Below, in pieces: positions 1 through 8,907 of a DNA stretch of 64,000 nucleotides; the first letter of the stretch is position 1, and every line of letters starts with the position of its first letter. Source of the stretch: UBA4486 sp041984885. GTDB taxonomy: Bacteria > Pseudomonadota > Gammaproteobacteria > Eutrophobiales > Eutrophobiaceae. Below the pieces are notes generated by a model. That model searched no databases. It was not told the origin of the DNA and worked only from the letters and a program-made list of their open reading frames with translations. The stretch is from assembly GCA_041984885.1 (NCBI GenBank), contig JBHIXH010000008.1, positions 10,289-74,288 on the forward strand, in the 5' to 3' direction. Made by a program: the position numbers and the translations under genes.

Positions 1-512
1 GTGACAGCGCCGATCCAATTGAACAGGAGGGTGTGCAGCGGGCGCAGCAGGCAGCCAGTTCGGCTGACATCGTCATTCACATGTTTGTCGACGGGGAAGT
101 TGCCAGCGAGACAATAGCCAGCAATGAAGACAACACTGCCATTCTTGTTTTTAATAAAATCGATCAATCCGGCAGTGACGCCGGGGTCAAACCCGGACCG
201 ACACCGACCGTGTATTTGTCTGCCAAAACGGGCGCAGGCATTGATGGGCTGATCCAGGTTTTACAAAAATTGGCCGGAGCCAGGGAAACAGACGAAACGC
301 CATTACTGGCACGGCAGCGTCATATCGACGCGATCCAGCAAGCGCAGGCTTATCTGGCAAATGGCCTGGATACGTTACAATCGAATCGTTCGGTCGAATT
401 GCTGGCCGAGGATTTACGTCTGGCGCGCAAGTCACTGGCCGCGTTGAAAGGCGAACAGCTACCCGATGATCTGCTGGGAGAAATTTTTTCCCGGTTTTGT
501 ATTGGTAAATAA
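1..512 (+). CDS. mnmE: tRNA modification GTPase MnmE, C-terminal part
   Basis: The reading frame is open from the window edge (first full codon at base 3), so only the last 169 residues are present. MnmE, with MnmG, installs the carboxymethylaminomethyl group on wobble U34 of certain tRNAs. The visible part holds the end of the G domain, with the G4 motif NKID and the G5-like SAKTG, followed by the helical C-terminal domain. It ends in FCIGK, the conserved MnmE C-terminus with its catalytic-site cysteine. MnmE normally has about 450 residues, so roughly the first 280 lie upstream. A glycan-gene operon follows after 28 bases. Confidence 0.95.
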   Translation, partial: DSADPIEQEGVQRAQQAASSADIVIHMFVDGEVASETIASNEDNTAILVFNKIDQSGSDAGVKPGPTPTVYLSAKTGAGIDGLIQVLQKLAGARETDETPLLARQRHIDAIQQAQAYLANGLDTLQSNRSVELLAEDLRLARKSLAALKGEQLPDDLLGEIFSRFCIGK

Positions 513-540
513 CAGCAACTACTTCTCTCGGAAATATTTA

Positions 541-933
541 ATGAGCATACAGATTCCGATTTCTTTTGGTGAGTTTCTCGACAAGCTGACCATCCTGCAG
601 ATAAAGCAGCAGCGTATATCTGACCAGGACAAGCTGGCGAATGTCACCAGTGAATTACAGGCCTTGCAAGTGCTATGGCAGAAGCAGTCGGCAAGTAATA
701 CAGGAGAAGTTAATGAACTGGTCAACGAATTAAAAGAAATAAACGAACAGTTGTGGGAAATCGAGGATGCCATCAGGGAAAAAGAAAAAAGCAAACAATT
801 TGATGAAGAGTTTATCCGGCTTGCCAGAAAAGTGTATGTCACTAACGACAAACGCGCCGACATAAAGAAACAGATCAACGTTAAACTGGGCTCCGAATTT
901 ATCGAAGAGAAATCGTATTCTGACTATTCATGA
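541..933 (+). CDS. DUF6165 family protein
   Basis: A 130-residue protein of the DUF6165 type, function unknown. The N-terminus carries the family-like stretch GEFLDKLTILQIK. The rest is strongly helical and charged and looks like coiled coil, with no signal peptide or membrane segment. I chose ATG 541 because the family motif begins a few residues after it; an upstream ATG at 466 would run inside mnmE. The stop overlaps the next start (ATGA), so it is translationally coupled to two heptosyltransferase-like genes. From that context I infer a role linked to LPS or glycan assembly, possibly as a scaffold; no activity is predicted. Confidence 0.8.
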   Translation: MSIQIPISFGEFLDKLTILQIKQQRISDQDKLANVTSELQALQVLWQKQSASNTGEVNELVNELKEINEQLWEIEDAIREKEKSKQFDEEFIRLARKVYVTNDKRADIKKQINVKLGSEFIEEKSYSDYS

Positions 934-1934
934 ATGAACTGAACGCCAGGCCGACATTGATCGTTTATTCAAACGGGGAAATTCTTGGCGACGCGTTATT
1001 AAAATTGCCGGCCCTGGCCACACTGCGCCAGTTTTATCCGGATCACCATATCACCTGGCTGGCCGGCAGCGGCTTCAGTTTTTATGCCCGCGCCTTGTCG
1101 CCGCTGGTCAAGGGCCTGGTTGATGAAGTGCGTGAAGACATTCGGCTTGGTCAGGACTATCGTGAATTGCTGCGCCCGCCTGTCATGACGGCTGCGACAG
1201 ATATACTTATCGATACGCAGAGCAAACTAAAAACCACGTTAATACTGAAACGATTACCGCATCGATTATTTATCTCGGCGACAGCCAACTTTATTTTTTC
1301 TGATCGTAAGCCCGCTACAGAATTCAAGCAGGGATCGGTACAACGCCGCCTGATCGATTTATTCAGCCTGGCCAGCGCTAATCATGCACAAGCGAACTTC
1401 CGGCTGCAGTTGCCGGACGAATACAGACAGTTGGCCGAGCAAGCGTTGCCGAAGGGGAACGACTACATCGGCCTTGCGCCTGGCTCCGGTGTGCAACGCA
1501 AATGCTGGCCGCTGGACAGTTTTATTCAGTTGGCACAACGGCAAGCGCTTGCCGGACGCACACCGGTTTTTTTTCTGGGGCCGAATGAAGCCGGTTGGCA
1601 ACAACAACTGGCCAGGGCAGTCCCGTCTGCGCTTTTCCCGGAGCAGGAAAAGGAGGACGCTTCCATCAACCCGATCATCTATTGCCTTGCACTGGCGCAA
1701 CGTATTCGCGTCGGCGTCGCCAATGACTCCGGCACCGGCCATGTTTTCGCTATTGCCGGACAACCACTGGTATCATTATTCGGACCGAGCAATGCGGAAA
1801 AGTTTGTGCACGACAACGCCGAGGCACGCATCATCATTCAGGCAGAAAAATTTGGTGGCAGGGCGATGTCGAACATTCCGGTGGAGGCAGTTGATGAAGC
1901 CGTTAACCTGCTGGCACAACGTGACGCCAAATGA
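930..1934 (+). CDS. GT9 family glycosyltransferase (heptosyltransferase-like)
   Basis: A 334-residue cytosolic GT9 protein, the family of ADP-heptose:LPS heptosyltransferases that build the inner core on lipid A-Kdo. The N-terminal half begins with a short beta strand and the GEILGDALLKLPAL nucleotide-fold region. The C-terminal half has the family nucleotide-binding features GLAPGSG (about 182-188) and NDSGTGHVFAIAG, followed by LFGPSN. The start overlaps the upstream stop by 4 bases (ATGA), and the next gene starts the same way. Acceptor and sugar cannot be read from sequence; other GT9 members use different donors. Confidence 0.85.
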   Translation: MNELNARPTLIVYSNGEILGDALLKLPALATLRQFYPDHHITWLAGSGFSFYARALSPLVKGLVDEVREDIRLGQDYRELLRPPVMTAATDILIDTQSKLKTTLILKRLPHRLFISATANFIFSDRKPATEFKQGSVQRRLIDLFSLASANHAQANFRLQLPDEYRQLAEQALPKGNDYIGLAPGSGVQRKCWPLDSFIQLAQRQALAGRTPVFFLGPNEAGWQQQLARAVPSALFPEQEKEDASINPIIYCLALAQRIRVGVANDSGTGHVFAIAGQPLVSLFGPSNAEKFVHDNAEARIIIQAEKFGGRAMSNIPVEAVDEAVNLLAQRDAK

Positions 1935-2821
1935 GTCGAATTCTGTTTATCTCGCTTAGCAATATTGGCGATGCCATCATGACAACACCGGTGCTTGAGG
2001 CCCTGCATGATGAGTATGGCGATGCGGTTATCGATATTGTCGCCGGAGAGCGTTGCGCCGAGGTGTTTCAACATTGCCCGTATCGTGGCGAAATCCTGTT
2101 AAAGGACAAGCGTAAGTTCTTACGCGGTTACCCGGATTTGCTCCGGCAATGCCGACAGCATCACTATGAGCTGGTAGTGGATTTACGCACCGATGGTTTC
2201 GCCTGGCTATTGCGCACGCAGCGGCGGTTACAGAAGAAAAAATCGACAACGGCAACACTGCATTCAGTAGAACAGCATTTGTCCGTGTTGCCAGACGGCA
2301 TGGCAGCAGGTCAACAAACCCAAATCTGGTTAAGCGATGCAGACAGGCAGTTTGCCCAGGATCAGCTTGCAACGATTGATAACACCAGGCTGCTCGCTAT
2401 TGCGCCCGGCTGTGGTGGCCCGGAAAAAGTCTGGCCATCGGCACACTTTGCCGAGCTGGCGAAAAAACTATCCACGCAACTCGCCGGCGTTGTGCTGTTG
2501 GGCGGAGACGGCGACAGGCAGTATTCCGAACCGCTTCGGCAACGCCTGGATGGTCAGCTTGTCGATCTGACCGGCAAAACGACCGTGCTACAGGCCGCCG
2601 CCGTGATTCAGTCATGCCGTCTGTTTGTTGGCAATGACTCCGGTCTTGGGCATGTGGCCAGTGCAGTACAAACGCCGACATTAACGTTGTTCGGTGTCGG
2701 CTACCCGGATCGTTATCGCCCCTGGCAAACCCGGGCAAAGTGGCTGGTCGGGGCGAACCAGGAAGTCGCGAACATATCTGTTGATGCGGCGTACGCGAGT
2801 GCGCTCGAGTTATTGCAATGA
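1931..2821 (+). CDS. GT9 family glycosyltransferase (heptosyltransferase-like)
   Basis: A 296-residue GT9 protein, shorter than typical WaaC/WaaF (about 320-350). It opens with ILFISLSNIGDAIMTTPVL, the classic heptosyltransferase N-terminus. The C-terminal donor-binding half has LAIAPGCGGPEKVWP and GNDSGLGHVASA, then LTLFG. It is coupled by 4-base ATGA overlaps to the preceding GT9 gene and the following GT4 gene. The likely role is adding a heptose or related sugar to LPS core on the inner membrane's cytoplasmic face. Two different GT9 genes in tandem suggest successive transfers. Confidence 0.87.
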   Translation: MSRILFISLSNIGDAIMTTPVLEALHDEYGDAVIDIVAGERCAEVFQHCPYRGEILLKDKRKFLRGYPDLLRQCRQHHYELVVDLRTDGFAWLLRTQRRLQKKKSTTATLHSVEQHLSVLPDGMAAGQQTQIWLSDADRQFAQDQLATIDNTRLLAIAPGCGGPEKVWPSAHFAELAKKLSTQLAGVVLLGGDGDRQYSEPLRQRLDGQLVDLTGKTTVLQAAAVIQSCRLFVGNDSGLGHVASAVQTPTLTLFGVGYPDRYRPWQTRAKWLVGANQEVANISVDAAYASALELLQ

Positions 2822-3867
2822 GAATCACACAGATCATGCTGGCGAAAGGCTTTGGCGGTGCCGAGCGTTATTTTGTCGATCTGACGAATGAACTGGCACA
2901 ACGTGGCCACGAAGTGCAGGCAATCTGTCATTCACGTTTTGCTGGACGGCCAGCGTTAAGGCAACATAAAAATTTGCGCATCGATACCGTCAATTCACTG
3001 GGGCCCTGGGACTGGTTCGCAACACGGCAAATAGTCAAACAACTGCGTGATTTTAATCCGGCTGTTGTACACGGCCACCTCGCACGCGCGGCGTCATTGG
3101 CCGGCAATGCCTGCAACAGGCTGGCGATGCCGTTTGCGGTGAAAACGCATAACTATGTCGACCTGAAATATTATCGAAACGTTGATTTGTTTCTACCGAC
3201 AACCGGCGATCAAAAACGCTACTTGCTGGAGAACGCTGTTGCAGAAACCAGGATTCAGGTGATACCCAACTTTTCGTCTTTGCCGTTGCATGCTGCGGTT
3301 GATCTTGAAAACCCGGATCGACCGCTGACGTTTGGTGCTATCGGTCGAGCGGTGAAAAAAAAGGGGTTTGATGTGTTAATCAACGCCTTTAAACAACTGA
3401 TCGATGCCGGCGTGGAAGCAAGATTGATCATCGCTGGTGATGGCGAGTGTTATAAACAATTACAGGCGCAGGTGCGTCGGCTTAAGCTGGAGACGTGTGT
3501 GCAATTAACCGGCTGGGTCGACGATGTCGCTGCGTTTTATAATGCAATAGACGTGTTTGTCCTGCCCTCGCTTGACGAGCCGTTCGGCATCGTCGTGCTG
3601 GAGGCGATGGCAAACCACAAACCGATCATCTCGACAAAAACGCAGGGGCCGGTTGAGATACTGGATGACACCACAGCGATTCTGGTTGATGTTGGCAAGG
3701 CAGACGAATTAAGCCGGGCCATGCAGGAGACACATGAGAATATCGGTCTGGCGCAACAGCGGGCAGAAGTCGCAGCGGAAAGATTTAAAGAAAACTATTC
3801 CATCGATGCCGTGTTACCACAACTGTTGCAAGCGTATGAAAGGATGCAATCAGGCAATCACTGCTGA
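2818..3867 (+). CDS. GT4 family glycosyltransferase
   Basis: A 349-residue retaining GT-B glycosyltransferase. The N-terminal half has the GFGGAERYFVDL motif common to GT4 enzymes. The C-terminal domain has GAIGRAVKKKGFDVLI and the EX7E-type donor site in LPSLDEPFGIVVLEAMA. It is the last gene of the mnmE-to-GT4 run, with an ATGA overlap upstream. Its final 18 bases overlap the 3' end of the convergent GT9 gene, leaving no room for a spacer terminator. The likely role is outer-core or O-chain sugar transfer; donor and acceptor are unknown. Confidence 0.85.
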   Translation: MRITQIMLAKGFGGAERYFVDLTNELAQRGHEVQAICHSRFAGRPALRQHKNLRIDTVNSLGPWDWFATRQIVKQLRDFNPAVVHGHLARAASLAGNACNRLAMPFAVKTHNYVDLKYYRNVDLFLPTTGDQKRYLLENAVAETRIQVIPNFSSLPLHAAVDLENPDRPLTFGAIGRAVKKKGFDVLINAFKQLIDAGVEARLIIAGDGECYKQLQAQVRRLKLETCVQLTGWVDDVAAFYNAIDVFVLPSLDEPFGIVVLEAMANHKPIISTKTQGPVEILDDTTAILVDVGKADELSRAMQETHENIGLAQQRAEVAAERFKENYSIDAVLPQLLQAYERMQSGNHC

Positions 3868-4818
3868 ATGGCGCAATCGTTGTAAAACCATCTCGCAGCT
3901 AATGTTAGCCAGTTCGGCTTCGGCCCCGGTAATTGTCTTGTCGCTAGTTACATTTGTTTGTAGCGTGATCACGTGGTCCTGTTGCCCGAGCGCATGATTG
4001 CGCCGCCAGTTGGTTGGGCCGAATAAAGCAAACACCGGGATGCCGCTGCCGGAAAGTGCGTGCATCGGCCCCGAATCGTTGGTTACCGCAAAACGTGCCT
4101 GTTTCGCCAGTTCAGCCAGTTGATTCAGGCTGAACTGGCCGCAGGCATTAACACCAACGCGTTGAGACAGTCTTGCTATCGCCTCCTTATCCTCGCTGCT
4201 GCCAATCCAGACCGGCTCGACTGATTGTTGTGCCAGTTGTTCGGCCAGTTCTGCAAAATATGGCCAGCACTTTTCCGGATGTTGTTTGCTGGCTCCGGCG
4301 TGCAGCAGCACAAACGGCTTTTCTTGCAGATGACGTTCAATCCAGGCCAGAACCCGTTGTTTGTTTTCGTCAGACAACGGCAAGTACACATCAGGGCTGG
4401 CCGGTTCCAGGCCGGCAGAAGCCAGCACATCATTCATGCGCTCGAAGATGTGTTTCTGACCCGCGTACGGCTCTTCGGGAAAGTACGTGTACGGATATAC
4501 GTTATGATTACCAACGGTTTCTTTTGTCTTTGCAAATAAACAATATAACCGTGAACGATCATTCGACTGCAGGTCATAGACCCGATCAAACGCCTGCTGA
4601 CGTATCCAGTGTATCGTTTTCCATGTGTTTATTAATCCACGCCGGGGAAACGACTGCACGGCAATTCCCGGCCAGTCCGTGAAAATGTCGGCAAACGCAT
4701 GGCTGGTTAGCAGCGTTAACCGATCATCGGCATGCTGATGCTGAATGCTCTGGATCAGGCTGGTCGACATGATGACATCGCCGAGCGCGCCCAGTTTAAT
4801 GATCAGTATGTTGTTCAT
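3850..4818 (-). CDS. GT9 family glycosyltransferase (heptosyltransferase-like)
   Basis: A 322-residue GT9 enzyme. I chose ATG 4818 because the family N-terminus (NNILIIKLGALGDVIMSTSL) begins there; the frame is open to 4908 but encodes nothing family-like. The C-terminal half has LHAGASKQHPEKCWP and TNDSGPMHALSGSG, then ALFGPTN, as in WaaC/WaaF/WaaQ-type enzymes. The start lies 23 bases inside the upstream O-antigen ligase gene, and the end overlaps the convergent GT4 gene by 18 bases. With the two plus-strand genes, this gives three GT9 genes in 4 kb, enough for a multi-heptose core. Confidence 0.87.
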   Translation of the reverse strand: MNNILIIKLGALGDVIMSTSLIQSIQHQHADDRLTLLTSHAFADIFTDWPGIAVQSFPRRGLINTWKTIHWIRQQAFDRVYDLQSNDRSRLYCLFAKTKETVGNHNVYPYTYFPEEPYAGQKHIFERMNDVLASAGLEPASPDVYLPLSDENKQRVLAWIERHLQEKPFVLLHAGASKQHPEKCWPYFAELAEQLAQQSVEPVWIGSSEDKEAIARLSQRVGVNACGQFSLNQLAELAKQARFAVTNDSGPMHALSGSGIPVFALFGPTNWRRNHALGQQDHVITLQTNVTSDKTITGAEAELANISCEMVLQRLRHSAVIA

Positions 4819-6070
4819 CTCTTCCAATGCTGACGACAGCCAGTGCGATGGCCAGCGACCAGATGCTGACACTGAACCAGTATGAGCCATAAAACGCCAG
4901 GTGCGCATTCAGTGGCAGATACGCCGTCAGCGGGCATAACAGCCAGGGCATGTTCTGCAGACGGCCAGCCCGGATTTCGGAAAATAATATTCTGATCAGA
5001 AAGAAATAGAACAGACCAAACCCGATGAGCCCGATCAGGCCAGTCTCGGCCGCAATCTCGAGAATATGCAGGTGCGGGTGAGTCGTGCCGTTGTAATAAC
5101 CTTTGCGTATCCAGAAATTATCCGCTTCGGCATATTCATTAAACCGGTGGCGAAACTGTCGCGTGCCAATACCATTCAGCCAGTTGTCCTCGGTGATGGC
5201 GATCGCTACCCGCCACAAATCAAGTCGATGTGCCGTTGCAAAATCGATTTGCTCTGTGTCGAGTGAAAACAGTTGTAATGTCGATTCGATACGCTGTTTG
5301 GTCTGCGCATGAAACAGCGAAAATACAATCAGGAAAACACAAACGATGGATCCATATACAAGCAGATACTTCAGGCTAACCCGCTTATTGATTAAATATA
5401 AATAGATCATATAACCGCCCCCCGAGAACAGGAACATGATCCAGGCGCTGCGCTTGCCACCGAGAAGTAACATAAGGAAAAATGGCAGCAGCAGGCCGAG
5501 CAACCATTTGTGTTTGGGATAATGGATGCGTATGAATTCAAAATACAGCGGTGCCAGCACGGCCAGCAAATACGGCATACGTATCTTTGGATAAAACATG
5601 CCGGAAAGCTGGTGCGGTGGGGTATAGGGATAACCGAAAAGGTTATATCCAACCAAAAACTGAATCAGGCCGTCCAGCGCCCACAGGCTTAAGACGATAA
5701 ATATCAGGGCATGCAACAGGGACAACAAGGCTGTTCTATTCAATGAAAAAATGATTGCCACGGCTGCCGGGAAATAGAAAAAATACAACAGGGTTTTAGT
5801 CTGCGACGGATATGTCCCGGAAACATCAAGGTTCGCGACCAGCATGGGGAACCAGAGCAAGACAAACAGCGTGATAGTCTGTTTGATCAGGACAGTCGGG
5901 AATGCGCGAACCCGAAAAAATTTATAAAGTAACGCCAGACCGTAACAGGACAGCAGCAAGAACGGCACGATGAACGACGTTTCGGTTGCAAAGAGGAATA
6001 AAATTAATGCCGCAACCAGAACCCCGGGGTTCTGCATTGTGTTTGCAATAGTCTGTTTTGCCTGGTCCAT
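4796..6070 (-). CDS. O-antigen ligase family membrane protein (WaaL-like)
   Basis: A 424-residue polytopic inner-membrane protein with about 10-12 hydrophobic segments spread over its whole length. There is a large periplasmic-type loop between about residues 255 and 330, containing GIGTRQFRHRF and HPHLHILEIAAETGLIG. The N-G-I-G-T-R and H-x-H-x-x-x-L-E-x-x-x-E-x-G-L-x-G patterns are those of the Wzy/WaaL superfamily. These enzymes join undecaprenyl-linked glycan to lipid A-core in the periplasm (WaaL) or polymerise O-units (Wzy). The position among core glycosyltransferase genes favours a ligase. It follows the FkbM gene after 3 bases. Confidence 0.85.
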   Translation of the reverse strand: MDQAKQTIANTMQNPGVLVAALILFLFATETSFIVPFLLLSCYGLALLYKFFRVRAFPTVLIKQTITLFVLLWFPMLVANLDVSGTYPSQTKTLLYFFYFPAAVAIIFSLNRTALLSLLHALIFIVLSLWALDGLIQFLVGYNLFGYPYTPPHQLSGMFYPKIRMPYLLAVLAPLYFEFIRIHYPKHKWLLGLLLPFFLMLLLGGKRSAWIMFLFSGGGYMIYLYLINKRVSLKYLLVYGSIVCVFLIVFSLFHAQTKQRIESTLQLFSLDTEQIDFATAHRLDLWRVAIAITEDNWLNGIGTRQFRHRFNEYAEADNFWIRKGYYNGTTHPHLHILEIAAETGLIGLIGFGLFYFFLIRILFSEIRAGRLQNMPWLLCPLTAYLPLNAHLAFYGSYWFSVSIWSLAIALAVVSIGRDEQHTDH

Positions 6071-6073
6071 GAA

Positions 6074-6976
6074 TCAAGTAATCGCTCTGCCCGGGGGCGA
6101 ACAGATAATGTCCTGATGTTTTAATCTTTGGCCGTAGCGGTACGGAGCCAGCCGGTAGGCGCCAGACGATTTATTGGCCTTGATAAAATAATAAAAGCAA
6201 TAGTTTTCAGGGAACAAGGACAAAAACTCCTGCTCTCTGTGAAAACTGGATTCTGTTTCAGGCGACATTTCAATCAGGATCACAGGGCGATGTTGGAAAA
6301 TAGTATTTTTCAGGCCGACCAGCACGGCTTTTTCAAAGCCCTCTACATCGATCTTGATCAGCGACACATGCAGGATATTAACGTGCTTGACGAATTCGTC
6401 CCCGCTGACTATCTCTACCTCTTTTAGCTTTTTGCCGGCTTTTTCAAATCGCTCCACTAGACTGGCTGTTCCAAGGTTTCCCCTGGTCGACTCATACAAA
6501 GGGGCGGTAGATTTCTCTGCGCCGAGAGCAAGCTCAAATAGTCGAACATTTCCGATCTGGTTTATAAGAATGTGATGTTGTAGCCGGCTAAAGGCTGCCG
6601 GGTTGGGTTCCAGCGAGTATACCTGAGAAAAAATATCGGAAAAAAACATTGTGTGGTTGCCTACGTTTGCGCCAACATCGATGCATGAGCCCGCTGTCTG
6701 GATCGGGGAGCCACATATATTTTTAAGACAATACAAAACCGGCTTTTCATAGAGCCCGCTGACAAACACGGCCCTGTCAATGTGTTCTGCTGTATTTCCT
6801 TCAAACATTTTTCCATGACTGGAAGCAGTGAAATTAATGCCGGCTTTAAATCCGGGTATCAACTTTTTGCACAAGGATTTTTTCAGGCTGAATGGAATGA
6901 TGCCTGAACGGCATAAAGTGCGGACCAGAACCCGGGTTTTGACGTCTGCTTCAAAGTTTAAAGTGTTCAAAGTCAT
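6074..6976 (-). CDS. FkbM family methyltransferase
   Basis: A 300-residue SAM-dependent methyltransferase. The class I SAM motif is CIDVGANVGNHTMFFS, followed by the acidic strand YSLEPNP. The FkbM hallmark LIKIDVEGFEKAVLVGL is present, followed by PVILIEMSPE. Members O-methylate sugars or polyketides and are common in LPS and exopolysaccharide clusters. Its place between a GT2 gene and the O-antigen ligase suggests methylation of an LPS sugar. It begins 49 bases after the GT2 stop and has no membrane segment. Confidence 0.85.
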   Translation of the reverse strand: MTLNTLNFEADVKTRVLVRTLCRSGIIPFSLKKSLCKKLIPGFKAGINFTASSHGKMFEGNTAEHIDRAVFVSGLYEKPVLYCLKNICGSPIQTAGSCIDVGANVGNHTMFFSDIFSQVYSLEPNPAAFSRLQHHILINQIGNVRLFELALGAEKSTAPLYESTRGNLGTASLVERFEKAGKKLKEVEIVSGDEFVKHVNILHVSLIKIDVEGFEKAVLVGLKNTIFQHRPVILIEMSPETESSFHREQEFLSLFPENYCFYYFIKANKSSGAYRLAPYRYGQRLKHQDIICSPPGRAIT

Positions 6977-7025
6977 GCCTGGTCGTTGTCAGGCGCTGTG
7001 CCCCGGGTAAGTGCGGAATAGATAT

Positions 7026-7814
7026 TTAAGTGTCATTTTTTTGAGAAAGTGATTTTAAATAGCACGATATAGGCAGTAAACCTGCCAGCACCGCAATAAT
7101 AAAACCGTAGAACCCCTCCTGATATCCTTTCTTGTACAGATAGCATTTATAAAACCTGGCCGGAATTCGTAGCAGGCATTTTATAAAGCTGTTGTTTTTG
7201 GATGAGTGATACGGGTCAGCGGCCATGGCCGTCGCATAGCGATTAAAGCGATGTAATAAGTCGTGCACATCCTCATCAATCAGGTGTGTCATGGCATGGT
7301 CCAGGCGTCCAAGGTATTCCTCTTCAGCCAGGAACAGTTCCGGGTGTATGGTTTGCATTCCCCAGCGCTTGCTGCCTTTGGCAAACAGACAGACCTTGGC
7401 GTTTGTGCCGATGTAGGCGCCCCAGCCCCGGCGAACAAGTTTTTTCCCTATGTAGTTATCGAATGGAACTAAAAAGTAGCCTTTGTCATGTTCGTCGATC
7501 TTTTCGCGGATTTCACTTGCCAGTCGCGGACTGACGCGTTCGTCTGCATCCACTTCAAGTATCCATTTGCCCTGACAATAATCGATACCAAGATTACGTC
7601 GCTCACCTTCAATGTCCCAGCTTCCTTCCAGCAGTCTGTCCGTAAATTGTGCGGCGATGTTTTTTGATTCGTCTGTGCATTTATCGAGTACGACGACCAG
7701 TTCGTCAACAAAAGCCAGGGTTTGCAGGCAATCTGCCAGGCGACGCTCTTCATTGTGAATGACGACCAATGCCGACAGACGGCCGTAATTATCTGCGGTG
7801 GCTGATACATTCAC
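7026..7814 (-). CDS. GT2 family glycosyltransferase (WaaE/KdtX-like)
   Basis: A 262-residue inverting GT-A enzyme. The fold starts at LSALVVIHNEERRLADCL, and the metal/nucleotide site is EVDADERV (about residues 91-98). The arrangement VVVLDKCTDES ... GERRNLGIDYCQG resembles the WaaE/KdtX LPS-core group, which adds glucose to heptose I. A hydrophobic C-terminal segment (about 230-250) would tether it to the inner membrane. The start lies 26 bases inside the upstream GT4 gene. Sugar specificity is inferred from family and context only. Confidence 0.85.
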   Translation of the reverse strand: MNVSATADNYGRLSALVVIHNEERRLADCLQTLAFVDELVVVLDKCTDESKNIAAQFTDRLLEGSWDIEGERRNLGIDYCQGKWILEVDADERVSPRLASEIREKIDEHDKGYFLVPFDNYIGKKLVRRGWGAYIGTNAKVCLFAKGSKRWGMQTIHPELFLAEEEYLGRLDHAMTHLIDEDVHDLLHRFNRYATAMAADPYHSSKNNSFIKCLLRIPARFYKCYLYKKGYQEGFYGFIIAVLAGLLPISCYLKSLSQKNDT

Positions 7815-8898
7815 GGTAAACGGCCATGGTTTTCTCCAACATCGCTTGTCGGGTGAATGGATTTGTTTGCTGTACTGCCGGCAGTTGCTGATGAAAGCGG
7901 GTTGCCTTCTCGATCGTTTGTTTTATGTTTAATGGTTCAACTGCGCCGTCAGGAAATATTGTGCCGAGCACTTCTGCTGCGCCACCGTGGTTGTAGGCAA
8001 TGACCGGCTTGCCGATAGCCAGCGCCTCCAGTGCTGTGCGCCCGAAAGCCTCCGGCTCGCGTGCCAGCGACAATACCACATTCGAGATCGACATGATGTT
8101 TTTCATATCGTTGCGCTGGCCGAGAAAACTGACATATTGTTCTATGCCATACGATGCAGCGAGTGATTTCAGTTCCTGTAAAAAAGCAGCGCGGCGTGGT
8201 TCTGCACCGCCGGCAATCAGTCCATGTGCCGGTATGCCGGTTTTTATCAGGCCGGCGATTACATGAATAAAATCTTCCTGCCCTTTCCAGCGCGTGATGC
8301 GCGCCGGTAGTGTCAAGATAAAGCGCCCGACCAGATGCTGGTTTTGCGAGCGCCAGTCGTTCAGCCAGTCGGCTGGCGCGGTGTAGCCAAATGGAAATTC
8401 TGTCGCATCGACACCCCGGGGAATGATACGAATCCGATCCGTATCGGTTTCGGGATAATTATTGACGATGTAATCACGGATAAAATCAGATATGGCAATC
8501 ACGCGATCACCGCGACACATGATCGCGCTGTATTTATTCACCGTGTACGGCCCATGGACAGTCGTGACGAATGCCGGCCGGTTTGCAAGACCGCGTAGCG
8601 CCAGCCAGCTAATCCAGGCCGGTAAACGTGAGCGGGCATGCACAATATCAGGGTTCTCGTCGATAAACAGTTTTCGCAGCGAACGGATATGCCGGAAGGT
8701 AAGCAATGATTTCTTTCCCACCGCTATCTGGATATGCCGGCTGCCGGTGTTTTCCAGCGCCTTGACCATTCGGCCACCGGCAGAGATGACAAGTGACTGG
8801 TGGCCGGCTTTTTGTAATGCCTCGGCCACTTCCAGTGTGCCGCGTTCCACACCGCCGACCTCAAGTGCGGGTAATACCTGGATCACTTTAAAACTCAT
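7789..8898 (-). CDS. GT4 family glycosyltransferase
   Basis: A 369-residue GT-B glycosyltransferase. The N-terminus reads VIQVLPALEVGGVERGTLEVA, the acceptor-domain start typical of GT4 core and exopolysaccharide enzymes. The C-terminal donor domain has LPARITRWKGQEDFI and the EX7E element REPEAFGRTALEALAIGKPVIAY. It lies 9 bases downstream of a methyltransferase gene and overlaps the GT2 gene. The role is probably LPS-core sugar addition in the cytoplasm. Unlike the GT4 at 2818, it keeps the G-G-V-E-R motif with a longer linker. Confidence 0.86.
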   Translation of the reverse strand: MSFKVIQVLPALEVGGVERGTLEVAEALQKAGHQSLVISAGGRMVKALENTGSRHIQIAVGKKSLLTFRHIRSLRKLFIDENPDIVHARSRLPAWISWLALRGLANRPAFVTTVHGPYTVNKYSAIMCRGDRVIAISDFIRDYIVNNYPETDTDRIRIIPRGVDATEFPFGYTAPADWLNDWRSQNQHLVGRFILTLPARITRWKGQEDFIHVIAGLIKTGIPAHGLIAGGAEPRRAAFLQELKSLAASYGIEQYVSFLGQRNDMKNIMSISNVVLSLAREPEAFGRTALEALAIGKPVIAYNHGGAAEVLGTIFPDGAVEPLNIKQTIEKATRFHQQLPAVQQTNPFTRQAMLEKTMAVYRECISHRR

Positions 8899-8907
8899 GG
8901 TGCTTGA

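Noticed and set aside
1384..1959. Plus-strand 191-residue frame inside the first GT9 gene
   Set aside because: It overlaps a well-supported GT9 gene in another frame and has low-complexity, Arg/Trp-rich content.
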